A stretch of 64,000 bases of DNA from Ampelomyces quisqualis (Eukaryota; Ascomycota; Dothideomycetes; Pleosporales; Phaeosphaeriaceae), in the NCBI GenBank assembly GCA_018398575.1, contig JAGTXZ010000010.1, positions 2,232,001 through 2,296,000 of the forward strand, given 5' to 3'. Made by a program: the position numbers and the translations under genes. Below, one piece after another: positions 1 through 9,872 of the stretch. Under the pieces are notes generated by a model. The model saw only the letters and a program-made list of their open reading frames with translations, made no database searches and was not told where the DNA came from. Position 1 is the first letter of the stretch. Each line of letters begins with the position of its first letter.

Positions 1-1
1 A

Positions 2-511
2 GAAGCGCTATGCTTCGATCTGAATGTCGAATCGCCCTACAAGACCATGTATGACATGCTCAAGTACTACAACGTCGAGCACAACAAGAAGCTGCGCAAT
101 TCAGCCTGGGCCTTCCTCTCAGACTCGGCATCCACGCAAATGTGCTTGCTCTTCACATCCCGCACTATCGCCGCAGCCTCAATGTACGCTGGCGCGCGCA
201 CGGCAGAAGTGGAGCTGGACGAGCTCGATGGCACGCCTTGGTGGGAGACCCAACACGTCACATTGCGTGATATACGACGGGCATGCAATCTCATGGCGGA
301 CCTCTACGAAAAGTCACCCGACAAAGACGGCGAGCCCAACATGTACGCTGGGCTGAGATCCCCCGAAGATGGCATCGACTTTGGCGACACGCCACGCAGC
401 ATAGAAGGCTTGCAAAGCACCGGCCCAGAACAGGCGCAGAGCCAGCCTCCTGCAAACGGGACCGGAGTTGCAACGGAAAGAGGTAGTGAGGAAGGCGAAC
501 TCGATGGCTAG
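2..511 (+). CDS. Cyclin, transcription-cyclin type (3' part; gene runs off the left edge)
   Basis: The frame is open from the window edge to the TAG at 509-511, so about 169 C-terminal residues are visible. The stretch LRNSAWAFLSDS followed by TIAAASMYAGAR is the second half of a cyclin box, where the helix pair usually reads 'W.F.NDS..T.LCL.....IAAA..Y.A.R'. A Trp-Trp pair (PWWE) and LRDIRRACNLMADLYEKSP follow, then a low-complexity Gln/Pro/Gly tail ending in GEELDG-like acidic residues. The pattern fits cyclins that pair with transcription kinases (C/K/T or Ctk2/Pch1 type), which phosphorylate the RNA polymerase II C-terminal domain. I cannot choose among these without the N-terminal half. 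No intron is seen in the visible part. Confidence 0.72.
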   Translation, partial: EALCFDLNVESPYKTMYDMLKYYNVEHNKKLRNSAWAFLSDSASTQMCLLFTSRTIAAASMYAGARTAEVELDELDGTPWWETQHVTLRDIRRACNLMADLYEKSPDKDGEPNMYAGLRSPEDGIDFGDTPRSIEGLQSTGPEQAQSQPPANGTGVATERGSEEGELDG

Positions 512-1564
512 AATCCTCCGACACCGGCTGGTTACACTCTTTCCCAACTGGACTCACCGGCGAGTTATACCACCAAGCCATACTTCCGTAGCGACAGTGC
601 TTTCTGGTATGTCGAAAATTCCAAAGCTGAGAATACTGCCATTGCGCCAAGGTCAGACAGACATTCAGCAAGATCTGCCGCTAATTGGTTGCCCGATAAA
701 AGACCACTCGCAGTGAATAGGCAGGCCGATGAGCTGGATGGCGATCGATCGAATGGTCTGAGAGCGAAAGAAGAGCTACTACATGATGAGGAAGATCACG
801 TTGGCAAGTGGATGACGGATACGAGTACTTGATGGGTATCAACTAGGCCGCGTTCCATGATGTCGCAGCATTCTCCTCGGTACGCTCACACCATTTACGC
901 TCTACTGATGCCGCCATCAACTGAAGACGCTCTCCACGTCTAATAGCAGGGCGACAAAGGAGCTACCAGCACCTAGCAGCCACGATCGGCTAGAGAGCAT
1001 AATGATTGGAGGAAAACTATATGCTCAAGACGCTTAAGACCACGGTTTGTTTATGAGGTGCAACGTGCACTGCGGCGATGACGCTTAGACTGATGATACT
1101 TTGTGGATGGCAGATGCGAACAAACCAGGCAGCACCGATAGGAATTGTAAGGCCAATTCGCAACAAGCAAACTTCTTACTCATTTCTACTTCCTCCTGGA
1201 GTGTACGAGCGAAACTGGCAGGACTGCTTGCGTGACGAGAAACCGAATCAACACAACCAAGATCAGATTACGATGGTACATTCCCATTAGCTTATCGATT
1301 TTATCATAGACGCTTGCAATCGAGTCATTCATCCAAGTGTGAATTACGAAGGCCAATCACATGTACTAACGATGCCGAGGCTCATCCCGCCTAATCTCTC
1401 GACGTCAACACTACTTTGCCACGAACACGAACACGACTGCGGCTCTCTCTCCTTCATCTTCTTCAAACATACCCTCGTAGACTCTAGACTGTGGTTTTCA
1501 CGAATCTGGTCGCTCGCTCGTATTCTCGTGCGTGAGAATCGCTTCACGGAGCGTCAGTGACATC
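512..1564. other. Intergenic, no gene seen
   Basis: About 1 kb between the cyclin stop and the hydrolase start. Only short, compositionally random reading frames occur. The last 150 bases, with CT-rich patches, presumably hold the promoter and leader of the hydrolase gene. Confidence 0.6.
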
Positions 1565-3031
1565 ATGGAATCATCTCCGTCGGCATTGCTGAAGTTATTG
1601 CTTCCCAAAACGCCGTTGTTGATGAAGACAGCGCTATGGCACGGTCTTTCCTTGTCTCCAACAGCTGCGAAATGGGACCTTCGGACTTCCATCACAGTAA
1701 ACATGCTTCGAGAAATGATGGGACCCACCTCGCCTCCATCATCAATCACTAAAGTCCAAGCGTTGACTAGAAAGGATCCAGGTGTTAAGGGAAAAGTCTG
1801 GGCGAGTAAGGTCAAGTTGGCGACTGCAGAAGACGATCTCCGGCAATTGATGTTCAAGGCCATCGATGATATGGGTACTGGAGAAGAAAACTGGACGAAG
1901 CCGGAGACACAGTCCCTCGAAGCAGAGTGGAATGGGTACCGTGCAGCAGCTCGCGACGATGAGCCTGAGCCAGCAGATATGAGTGAGCAGGAGAAGTACG
2001 ATGCCATGATGAATGAAACGACCTCCAAGACGACTGTACTTTACTTCCATGGCGGCGCAATGTATCTTCTGGATCCAGCCACATACTGCCCCACGACCTC
2101 GAGAATTGCCCGCGAAAGTGGCGGCCGCGTCTTCAGTGTTCGATATCGTCTGAGTCCACAAAATCCTTTCCCTGCTGCTTTACTCGACTGCGTCACAGCA
2201 TATCTAAGCCTACTCCACCCACCTCCAGACGCACCTCATGCGCCCGTGCCTGCCAACGAGATCATATTCGCAGGTGACTCCGCAGGAGGAACTTGCTGTA
2301 CCGCCCTGCTTCAGCTCCTTCTCCAAATCCACCGCAGCACGCCATCAGGCTCAACGCCCACCGTCCGCTTCCACGGGAAAGAAGTCGACATCCCCCTCCC
2401 GGCCGGCATCGCATTGACAAGCCCCTGGATCGACATAACCCGCAGCTTACCCTCCATCGAAGGCGCAACCTTGTACGACTACCTCCCCACCCCGAGCGCG
2501 ACCGACAAGCGCGAATTCCGCCCCGACTCGGCATGGCCCACGACCCCCAAACGCGCAGATTTATACTGCCAAAGCAGCGCCCTCTTACACCCGCTCGTCT
2601 CCCCCCTCGCAGCACAAGACTGGTCCACATCCCCGCCCCTCTTCTTCTCCGTCGGCGAAGAAATGCTGCGCGACGAAGACGCCGTGCTCGCTCGGCGCGC
2701 CGTCGCACAGGGCGTGACGGTCGTGTGGCGCGAGTTCGAAGCCATGCCGCATTGTTTCGCAATGTTGCTTGCACATACTCCCGGCGCGGCAGTGCATCAG
2801 CAGGAACTCGGGGACTTTTGCAGAGACGTTGTCGCGGGCAAGAAGATGGAGACAAATGGGGTGGTTGTCGAGGCGAAGACGTTGAATAGGAGAGTTGTGG
2901 ATGTTGCAAAGGGGCTGACGGAGATTGGGGATGGGGAGGTGGAGGGGTATATGAGGAAAGGCAAGGAGAGGAGTGAGAGGAGGGAGAAGAGAGGGCGTGA
3001 GATGGAGGTAGAAGCGGCGGTTGTGTTGTGA
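1565..3031 (+). CDS. Alpha/beta hydrolase fold-3 (HSL/GDXG family) esterase or lipase-like protein
   Basis: Single-exon gene, 488 residues from the ATG at 1565. The frame is open further upstream but offers no earlier ATG. The HGG oxyanion-hole motif (HGGAMYLLDP) starts at about residue 162. The nucleophile elbow GDSAGG has Ser at about 239. A late GEEMLRDE segment supplies the likely catalytic Asp and EAMPHCF the catalytic His, so the triad is complete. The order HGG, then GDSAGG, then Asp and His defines the hormone-sensitive-lipase-like (GDXG) family, which hydrolyses carboxyl esters. The N-terminus (SALLKLLLPKTP) looks like a membrane-associating helix common in fungal members. The C-terminus is a charged Arg/Glu-rich tail ending EAAVVL. 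Substrate is unknown. Confidence 0.85.
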   Translation: MESSPSALLKLLLPKTPLLMKTALWHGLSLSPTAAKWDLRTSITVNMLREMMGPTSPPSSITKVQALTRKDPGVKGKVWASKVKLATAEDDLRQLMFKAIDDMGTGEENWTKPETQSLEAEWNGYRAAARDDEPEPADMSEQEKYDAMMNETTSKTTVLYFHGGAMYLLDPATYCPTTSRIARESGGRVFSVRYRLSPQNPFPAALLDCVTAYLSLLHPPPDAPHAPVPANEIIFAGDSAGGTCCTALLQLLLQIHRSTPSGSTPTVRFHGKEVDIPLPAGIALTSPWIDITRSLPSIEGATLYDYLPTPSATDKREFRPDSAWPTTPKRADLYCQSSALLHPLVSPLAAQDWSTSPPLFFSVGEEMLRDEDAVLARRAVAQGVTVVWREFEAMPHCFAMLLAHTPGAAVHQQELGDFCRDVVAGKKMETNGVVVEAKTLNRRVVDVAKGLTEIGDGEVEGYMRKGKERSERREKRGREMEVEAAVVL

Positions 3032-3372
3032 GCAATTCTTCGGTGTGTGTATTTCTCAGAGTATAGAGCTATACTTTTTTCATCATAGTAGCCGTGAAGT
3101 AAAGCGACCGGTCGTATGCGCTTTCGCACCAACCCCGATATGACATCCAAGTCTCGATATCCATCAAACTCTTACAAAGTCCTCAGTCCTTCAATGTCCC
3201 AGGCCGGTAGCATCGCGATGCAGTCCTCCAACCCAACCCCGTATCGCCGCGCAAGTAAAAATCCAAACTTTTCCTTTTCCTTTCCTAATGATCCGCTCCG
3301 CGTCCCCGCGAACAGTGTCATAGCGCCAGCAGTTCTTCCTTTGCCATTCATCGCCAACCCTGCCTTAGTCTC
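3032..3372. other. Convergent intergenic region
   Basis: Holds the 3' ends of two convergent genes (hydrolase on plus, unknown Ser/Pro-rich gene on minus). No separate gene is supported. Confidence 0.5.
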
Positions 3373-4761
3373 TCAGCGCAAAATCTCCCTCGTCTCCTCA
3401 AGTCCCAGAGCAGCCTTCTCCTCCTGCAGGATCCTCGTCCAATCAATCATGACCCTATCTCCATCACCCAGGATCACAGGGTAGTTCTCCCTGAGGCCAT
3501 TCGTGTTGCGCGCATGCTGCGTTTTCCACGTCTCGGTTGTGCTCACGCCGTCGCAGTCCTCGCCGTGGAGAGGGCACTTGGTGAGTCTAGCGGTGCTTGC
3601 AGCGTCGCCTGCGTCTGTGGTGTGCGAGTAGTTGCGGGAGTGCCGATCAACAGCGTGGTTGAAGTTCTGGTGCGACTGCTTGTGCGCGTCATGGAGCATG
3701 TTCAAGGTTGACGGCGCAGTGAAGCTAGTTTGAGCGGAGGTGGAAGTAGGAGCACCGACAGCAGCCGCCAACATGGTCGCGGAGGGGGTCTGAGTAAGAG
3801 CTGGGAACCGGGGTGGAGGGGCAGAGGTAGCACTTGATATGGAAGCGTTGTAGGCCTGATTCATCGCCATGCTTGCGCGACGTGGGCGACCTGTACCGAT
3901 GGGCTTGTTGCGACTGTATGGCGGACTCTCGACGACGCTGGGGCTTGAAAAATGGCGGTATGCGTATGTGTATTCCTCTGCGTCAGAATTAGTTTCCAGT
4001 CTGTATTCAATGCCACTGTTTGAATCAGTAGCATCCTGGAGGTCAGCCATGCCTTCAGCGACGTCGGAGAGCGTGTGGTAGTTGTTAGAGGTGTCTGCGA
4101 GGAGAGCGGTGAGGTGAGTGGTGCTAGAGGCCTGGCGGAGTTGTCCAGAGGAGCGGACGGGAGGGTGAGATGGCGAGACGGGGCGAGAGGTGTAGGGTGT
4201 GTTGGTCGCGGAGCCGAAGCGGGAGCCAGGAGCGGAGTCGGCGAGGAAGTGGGCGCGGTTGTGAGGAGTGTAGGTGTAGGCGTTGAAGAAGGAGTCGGAG
4301 GCGTAGCCGCCGGGAGGACGTGTCTCTGCTGCGTGGACAGAGATGGATGGCATGGTAGATGCCAGAGCCGTGGGTGGAAGCGCGACAGCCTCCTTCTCCT
4401 CCTCAAGCACCTGCTTGACCGTCTGCTTCCTCTCCTCCTCTTCCTCCTTCTGCTGCGCCCAGACCTGGTCGCGACTCTTCTTCAGCGCCGCAACGCTGGT
4501 CTCTGGCACCAGGTCTGGCGCGCGAGGGTCGTAGGTCGGCGCGGCACTCGAAACCGTGCCCACGACGTTGATGCCCTTTTTTGTCGAGAAAGGGACGGGC
4601 TCGATCGGATTGCCTGCGGGCAAGGCATAGATGTAGTGGCCACGATAGTGGTAAGCCACTCCCATCTCCAGGGTGTGTTGGCCTTGAATGCCAGAGATGA
4701 AGACCCGCTGGCCCTGGGCCCGCGCCGCAGCAATCCGAGCGTTGGAGATTTGCTTTTGCAT
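3373..4761 (-). CDS. Hypothetical Ser/Pro/Thr-rich fungal protein with N-terminal conserved-looking block
   Basis: Single-exon frame of 462 residues from the ATG at 4761. Not recognised. The first 70 residues look folded (GIQGQHTLEMGVAYHYRG, HYIYALPAGNPIEPVPF). A Glu/Lys coiled-coil-like stretch follows (QKEEEEERKQTVKQVLEEEKEA, about residues 104-125). Then come about 250 residues of Ser/Thr/Pro/Ala low complexity. Near the C-terminus is a Cys-bearing block (TKCPLHGEDCDG) and a final ENYPVILGDGDRVMIDWTRIL segment. Conserved-looking ends with a disordered middle suggest a scaffold or regulatory protein, but no function can be assigned. A possible 5'-UTR intron lies upstream: the minus strand has CAG|GTATGT near 5008 and TTTTCAG near 4875. 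Confidence 0.7.
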   Translation of the reverse strand: MQKQISNARIAAARAQGQRVFISGIQGQHTLEMGVAYHYRGHYIYALPAGNPIEPVPFSTKKGINVVGTVSSAAPTYDPRAPDLVPETSVAALKKSRDQVWAQQKEEEEERKQTVKQVLEEEKEAVALPPTALASTMPSISVHAAETRPPGGYASDSFFNAYTYTPHNRAHFLADSAPGSRFGSATNTPYTSRPVSPSHPPVRSSGQLRQASSTTHLTALLADTSNNYHTLSDVAEGMADLQDATDSNSGIEYRLETNSDAEEYTYAYRHFSSPSVVESPPYSRNKPIGTGRPRRASMAMNQAYNASISSATSAPPPRFPALTQTPSATMLAAAVGAPTSTSAQTSFTAPSTLNMLHDAHKQSHQNFNHAVDRHSRNYSHTTDAGDAASTARLTKCPLHGEDCDGVSTTETWKTQHARNTNGLRENYPVILGDGDRVMIDWTRILQEEKAALGLEETREILR

Positions 4762-5256
4762 TTTTTAAAGCAGTTGAAATTCTGCTGTGGTGTGGTGTTG
4801 TTGGTTAGAAAGTGGAGGGCGGAGAGAGTTTGCTAATATATAGACACGCGGTCACCACGAGTGGGAAATTTCTCAACAGCTGAAAAGGGAAATACAAACG
4901 CGCACCAATCGCGATAAGGATAAATATTGTGACAAACGGAGGTGAACGTGAGAAAGCGAAAACTTCAGCAAATCTGGTGCGCAAGTGAAGGTGAAAGAGC
5001 ACATACCTGGATATAGTTAGCATGTCCTCAAGTTAGAACAGAGCCCTCCACCAGGTCCATATCTTATACCGTCTTACCCGAAGTTTGTTCTGTCGTTAAC
5101 TTCGTGAGTGTCTTTGCAGAGCCTGTAAAGATTCAGCGTCTTGTGTAATGTGCGTGCTGTACTTGTGAAATAATGCACCGAAGATAGAGAGGCGGCACCA
5201 GAAGGTTCGGAATGAATCAAAATCAACATTGGTATACTACGTGGGTATTTATACCC
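4762..5256. other. Intergenic / probable 5' leader of the minus-strand gene
   Basis: No coding sequence supported. The minus strand shows a good donor (GTATGT, about 5008) and an acceptor (TTTTCAG, about 4875), compatible with a leader intron of the gene ending at 3373. Confidence 0.4.
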
Positions 5257-5618
5257 TTACTGACGACCAGAAGAGGTGCCATCATTACCGCCAGCTGTCA
5301 AATTGTCAACTTCCTCCTCGTCGCCAGGCTCGGTGTAGGTGCCAGCTTTCTTTGTGGCACCTCGAGTGCGCTCATCCAAAATGTTTCTCCTGTCAATTGC
5401 TTCGTTTTCGTCCTTCTCTGTGCGGTGTTAGTGAAGGCTACAATGATGAGTTCTGTAGTCATACCGAGCTGCTTATCGGAGTCACCGCCGTTGTCATACT
5501 CAGTAGCTTCGACAGCTGCGTTGTCACTCTGGACAGGAATCTTTGACTGGCCAGTGCGAGACTGGTAGTCATCATTGGCAACGTCGCCGGAAGGAGCGTC
5601 GTAATGGTTGGTGCTCAT
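5257..5618 (-). CDS. Small conserved-looking fungal hypothetical protein (two exons)
   Basis: Exon 1 is 5465..5618 and exon 2 is 5257..5417. The 47-nt intron 5418..5464 has GTATGA at its donor and ends in CACAG. The spliced frame encodes 104 residues: a Ser/Asp/Gln-rich start (MSTNHYDAPSGDVANDDY), then AIDRRNILDERTRGATKKAG and TYTEPGDEEEVDNL, ending SSGRQ. The whole protein is hydrophilic, acidic and predicted disordered. The RTRGATKKAGTYTEPGDEE pattern reminds me of small conserved proteins in Pezizomycotina, but I cannot name a family. The unspliced frame runs on after the donor into unrelated residues, which favours the spliced model. Confidence 0.7.
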
Positions 5619-7192
5619 GTTGATTGTGTGAGGAAGGTTTCTTCCAGAGTGGCCGCTGCAGCTATAAGGCTTGACTATATGTTATGTGATGGAAGCCGTG
5701 AATAGATTGATAGAATGAGAAAGCCGTGTATCACGAAGCTCTTAAGTACATACGCCTCAGATTATCCTACGTCATGCTGAAGTGCAAGTCAAATCAGCCA
5801 CCGACGAAGCATGGCCCCTAACCCAAAGCTGTACTGATTTGCGCGATCGGAAACTTTGGTACGATCATATTTATGATAGCATCGTTTGGACTTTTAAGTC
5901 CAGCTCTACGGGCCTGCAGAATGTCAATCGAGAAGTACGCTACCGCAAGGGTATAGGCACATAGCGATCTGGCGTACGGGTGATCATACTAGCAGCCGTG
6001 TGGTAGCAATTTAGTGACTAGCTCTGATGTGATATGATCGTTGTGGTACTCTCGGTGCTGATGTGGGAGCGTGCCATGCAACTGTGCCGCACTTTGCAAG
6101 TAGTTCAGGAAACTAGTGAGACAACCTCTATTCCGAACACAATGATAGTTTTAGAGGTCACGCTTTTCGCACGTGTTGGTACCTCTTCTTCTTGTTGACT
6201 TTTTCAAGAGCAATAAGACTAGGGCGTCATCATGATATCTCGACAATTCCTGCCGTAATGATCCAGCCGGCAATCAACACGGTTAACATATGCAAGGGAC
6301 AAGGACAAAAATTCAAGACCGTGCGATTGTGATCCAGCATCGTACCTCAGAAAGGGTGACAATCGACGTCAAGATCTGTTTAGCGTCAGGGGACGCATAG
6401 GACTCTTTGTCTGGGCCCTGAGATTGGCGAGCCGAAAAGTTCAAGCGAGATCGATCGCGCAGTAGCATGGGACTCGATGATGCCGATGCTGGGGATCGCG
6501 GAAACCTTGGTTGGGTGCGTGGCTGGGTTGATGTGTGGTTGTTAGCGCAGACGCGAAACGCGACTTCGCGAGGTCATGATATCACGAGAAAACCACTTAC
6601 TTTTCCGTTTTCGCTCAAGTGTCTGTCAGCGTCAAGAGTTTCTCGGTAGCTTCGTGTCTGTCATTCTGACATGGAGCATATGCCTGTCTCTGGACAAACC
6701 GGTTTAATGTTCAGGATCGTCATACGCCCTCTGCCGTGCTAGCTTGGAGAGCTTCCCAGTACGAAGTACGTGCAAAGCCTGTAATCCCCAATTGACACAC
6801 GCATCTCATTGGTGACATGCAAACAGCTGTAGCTTATTATCATTAGGAAGTACTCTGAAATTATTTCAGAGTCATGATTTCGCATAGGCTCAATGTAATT
6901 CATGGTCACGTGTTTCACTATTCTCAAATATTCCTAGGTCGGCTGCCTCATTCGTCATCGACCAGATAGGAATATAGCTCCTGTGAACTGCTTATGTCAC
7001 ACCTCTCATCAACTCTAAAGCCGAAGCACACCGTCCAAGATCCTACCTTTCCACATCTGATAACACAGTCCCGCATTACTCACGCCCTCGTCTCCATCGC
7101 GCCGTCTAACAAAACCCTTCAAATTATGTTATTCACTCTCTAAATGTTCCATTATTTTCATAGGCCGGATTTAAGACACGTGGCGCTTACTA
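5619..7192. other. Gene-poor region
   Basis: About 1.6 kb, more AT-rich than its surroundings, with only short random frames. Contains a 21-nt perfect palindrome at 6852-6872 (ACTCTGAAAT, one base, ATTTCAGAGT). I see no transposon ends or recognisable gene relic. Confidence 0.5.
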
Positions 7193-7504
7193 ATGAGCCT
7201 GGAATCGAAGACGATGGTGAGGATGTGCATAAGTACGGCGTTGAGTAGAATCATTACAAGGACACTCGAAACTTCAGAGGATATGATTTTCGCTAACCAC
7301 GAGATATAGGCAGGATCACAGGGCGATGGGAAATTCAATGACGTTGCTAGCCTAGCCGAGCTTGCAGATGATAGTAGTGAGGATTGGCAAGTTTACATGT
7401 GCGAAGTCCTTGATAAGGTAGCCTGTGGTTTGGAGGATGATGACGACGGTTGTGACTATGATGGACTGAAACACAAGCCGGAATGGCACATCAATGTTAC
7501 GTAG
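7193..7504 (+). CDS. Tentative small acidic protein (two exons)
   Basis: A speculative model. Exon 1 is 7193..7216 (ATG plus seven codons). The 93-nt intron 7217..7309 has donor GTGAGG and branch-like GCTAAC 13 nt before TAG. Exon 2 is 7310..7504. The predicted 72-residue protein has a markedly acidic, coding-like second exon (LAELADDSSEDWQVYMCEVL, then GLEDDDDGCDYDG) ending in HINVT and TAG. Support is only the splice signals, the open frame and non-random composition. No family is recognised, and it could be a relic exon of a decayed gene. Confidence 0.25.
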
Positions 7505-8282
7505 ACTAGAATCAGGACGAGGGTGCGGTAAGGCAAAATGCGGTTGGACTACATTTGTTTAGCGTTACAGCGAAGAGTAAGAAGAGGGATAAGGTAACTT
7601 ACTTCCAATTCAGCTAGTCTTCTCGTTTCAACGTCTATAATGAAATTGTGAGTAAGGGACAAAAGAGTCGCAATTGTTGTAGTTGGTGTCCATGGGTGCT
7701 TCTGTTTAATTCATGAAGATCTTGTTATGGTTAGATGTACATCAAGGGAGTCTAATCGACGCAAGTATCCTTTCCACCAAATCAGCCTTGTCCTCGGCGT
7801 ACTTCTATGAGCTCCGAAAGTAACCGTCCTTCCTGCTAACTCTATCCTTTCGCGGCAAATGCGAAGTTCCATGTGCCTAATCAGTTATTCAGTTTACTGA
7901 TTACTTGGCCGAACCAATTGCAGTTAGCTGCTCTATAAGAGTCTTGGTGATCGTGTGGCTTTTGGTAGCTGAGTGCTGGCGTATTCCATCAGATGGAACC
8001 AAGCGAGACGTATGGCAGTTGGTGAGGATGACATGCCATAGGGCTGAAGCCAACGTCCTTTTCATGTAAATATTTTCCTACACAGTATGCAACGTGCTAC
8101 ATTGAGTGGTTTTATAAGAGAGAAGATATGATGTTGGATCTGTAGCAGTAGTAAAAACACCTTTGCTGCCAAGGAACCCATATCGACATGCATACGTGCC
8201 AACCCAGCGCTTCTTTTGTTCTGGTCACTCAAGTAATTCCTCTGATCATTGCGAGCAGGACTAGACATCATCTCACACATGA
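7505..8282. other. Intergenic, nothing recognised
   Basis: No credible coding region, RNA gene or repeat. It includes the 3' flank of the C2H2 zinc finger gene on the minus strand. Confidence 0.5.
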
Positions 8283-9147
8283 TCAAGCGAACCCAATTCG
8301 CCTTTGGCCACTCAGAATTCCCCCGACGTTCCGCTGCACTGCGTCAAACCTAACAGTGCCGCAGGTCTCGCTCTCCAGATGGTTAAAGAGAGGTGCCAAC
8401 GCGCGAAACTCTTTCCTGCAAGCTCTACCGGGGCAATGATACACCTGACTTCTGTGGGCTGGTGAGTTGAGATGTTGGTTTAGACTGACGAGGTCGCCGA
8501 AGCCTTTGTGACATAAATAACACTCGTAGCAGCCCCGATTGTGATTGTACGACGCGGACGTTGCCCTGATAGAAGAACCACTGTCGTCGTTGGTCAAGAG
8601 CTTCTTAGTAATGACATGGTTTGGGTCTCGTCGGCGAATTTCGGCTAGTATCGTATCGCGATTGAGGGAGCGAGCCTTCGGACAAGATCCAGTCTCCAAA
8701 TGATGCGTGACACCGGTGGCAGTTGCGAAGCCACGCTTGCAGAAGGGACAGCTTATGTCCGTACCTCTGTGTATCTTACTGTTGCGATGCTGTTGTTGAT
8801 GTCAGTCTCGATCGATCATCGCATCCTGTGGCGTGCTGTACTGCTCTGAGATGGCCCTCACTCTCGAAACCCTTTTGACAGGCTGTGCACCAATTGTCCC
8901 GCCAATGATCTTCCTCGTACATGTGTCTCTTCAGTTGTGGATAGTTGTTGTAAGAGACATAGCAGCCTTCACACTCGTATCTTGGACCATAGTGATCTTC
9001 CTCGTACTGGTGATCTTCGAGATGATGCTGGTAGTAGTAAGCCAAGTCGCAGAAATCGCATTTCCAAGTGTGGCCGACGGCGTTCATGTGCTGCCTTGCA
9101 GCGTGTTCGCTGCCGAACCATCGATCACAAGTGCCGCACTCCGCCAT
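8283..9147 (-). CDS. C2H2 zinc finger protein with seven fingers
   Basis: Exon 1 is 8842..9147 and exon 2 is 8283..8789, with a 52-nt intron (GTACAG ... CTGAC ... CAACAG). The product is 270 residues. The ATG at 9147 gives MAECGTCDRWF, the first finger. Fingers in order are CGTCDRWF..., CDFCDLAY..., CEGCYVSY..., CTACQKGF (completed across the intron by HRNSKIH), CPFCKRGF... ending ETGSC, CYLCHKGF..., and CPGRACRKEF... ending ETC. The ARSLNRDTILAEIRRRDPNH linker and the GGILSGQRRIGF C-terminus are typical of a fungal C2H2 family that is expanded in some ascomycetes. Probably a nucleic-acid-binding protein; targets unknown. Splicing is required because finger 4 is split exactly at the intron. 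Confidence 0.85.
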
Positions 9148-9872
9148 TGTGAACAAATGCGCCGCGGACAGACCACTTCTGTATCTTTGCCAGGAGGCCT
9201 TAGTTACTGCAGTTATGCAGTCAAGGCCGAAGGGAGTGACAAGGAAATTGTATATTCAAACAGCGTCCAAAATCTGGGTGGGTTCTGTTATGGGGCAGGA
9301 AAAGGTGCAGGATAGTTGAATGAGTTTTCGTCGGGAAGGGAGGAAACTTTGACAAAAAAAGGAGTTGGGAAGGCGGGGAGGCCCTTGCTAGATACAGGTG
9401 TAGTCTCGACCACTCTCCCTTCTAGCAGCGGGCCTTCTAAGTAGATAAGTTCTGTAGAGCAGGGTTGTGGTTGACAATATTGTTTGGGCTGAAAAGACGC
9501 GATGTACTCCGTACCCGCCCTGAGCTGACCCGAGGCATGGTAAGTACTCCGTACTTGTCTTGGGGACGGCGCGAGTCACACACGAAGTCACGTGACAACG
9601 AAGCGTAAATCACATCGTCGCTTGAAGCCAATCAAGTAGAGCAATGAGGGTCACGCTTGCCTTGTAAGGGTGAAGAGAATCTGTTCAAGTTGAACAACGG
9701 ACTGAATGCTAGGGGTATCTATGCTACATGAAGTGTTGCTACATTAAGCGTCTCATTGCCATAGATTAAAGTTACGGAGCGAAATGAAATGCTTGTTCCG
9801 AACCTATCATGTCCGCAGCAAAGCTTTTTGGTAGAACGGTGAGCTGGATTGGCGTCGAGCGTCGCCACTCTT
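9148..9872. other. Intergenic with two TACTCCGTAC motifs
   Basis: About 0.7 kb between two minus-strand genes. Contains the decamer TACTCCGTAC at 9505-9514 and 9545-9554. No gene seen. Confidence 0.5.

Noticed and set aside
2262..3035. 257-codon minus-strand frame opposite the hydrolase
   Set aside because: Pro/Ser/Arg low complexity antisense to a gene with a complete catalytic triad.
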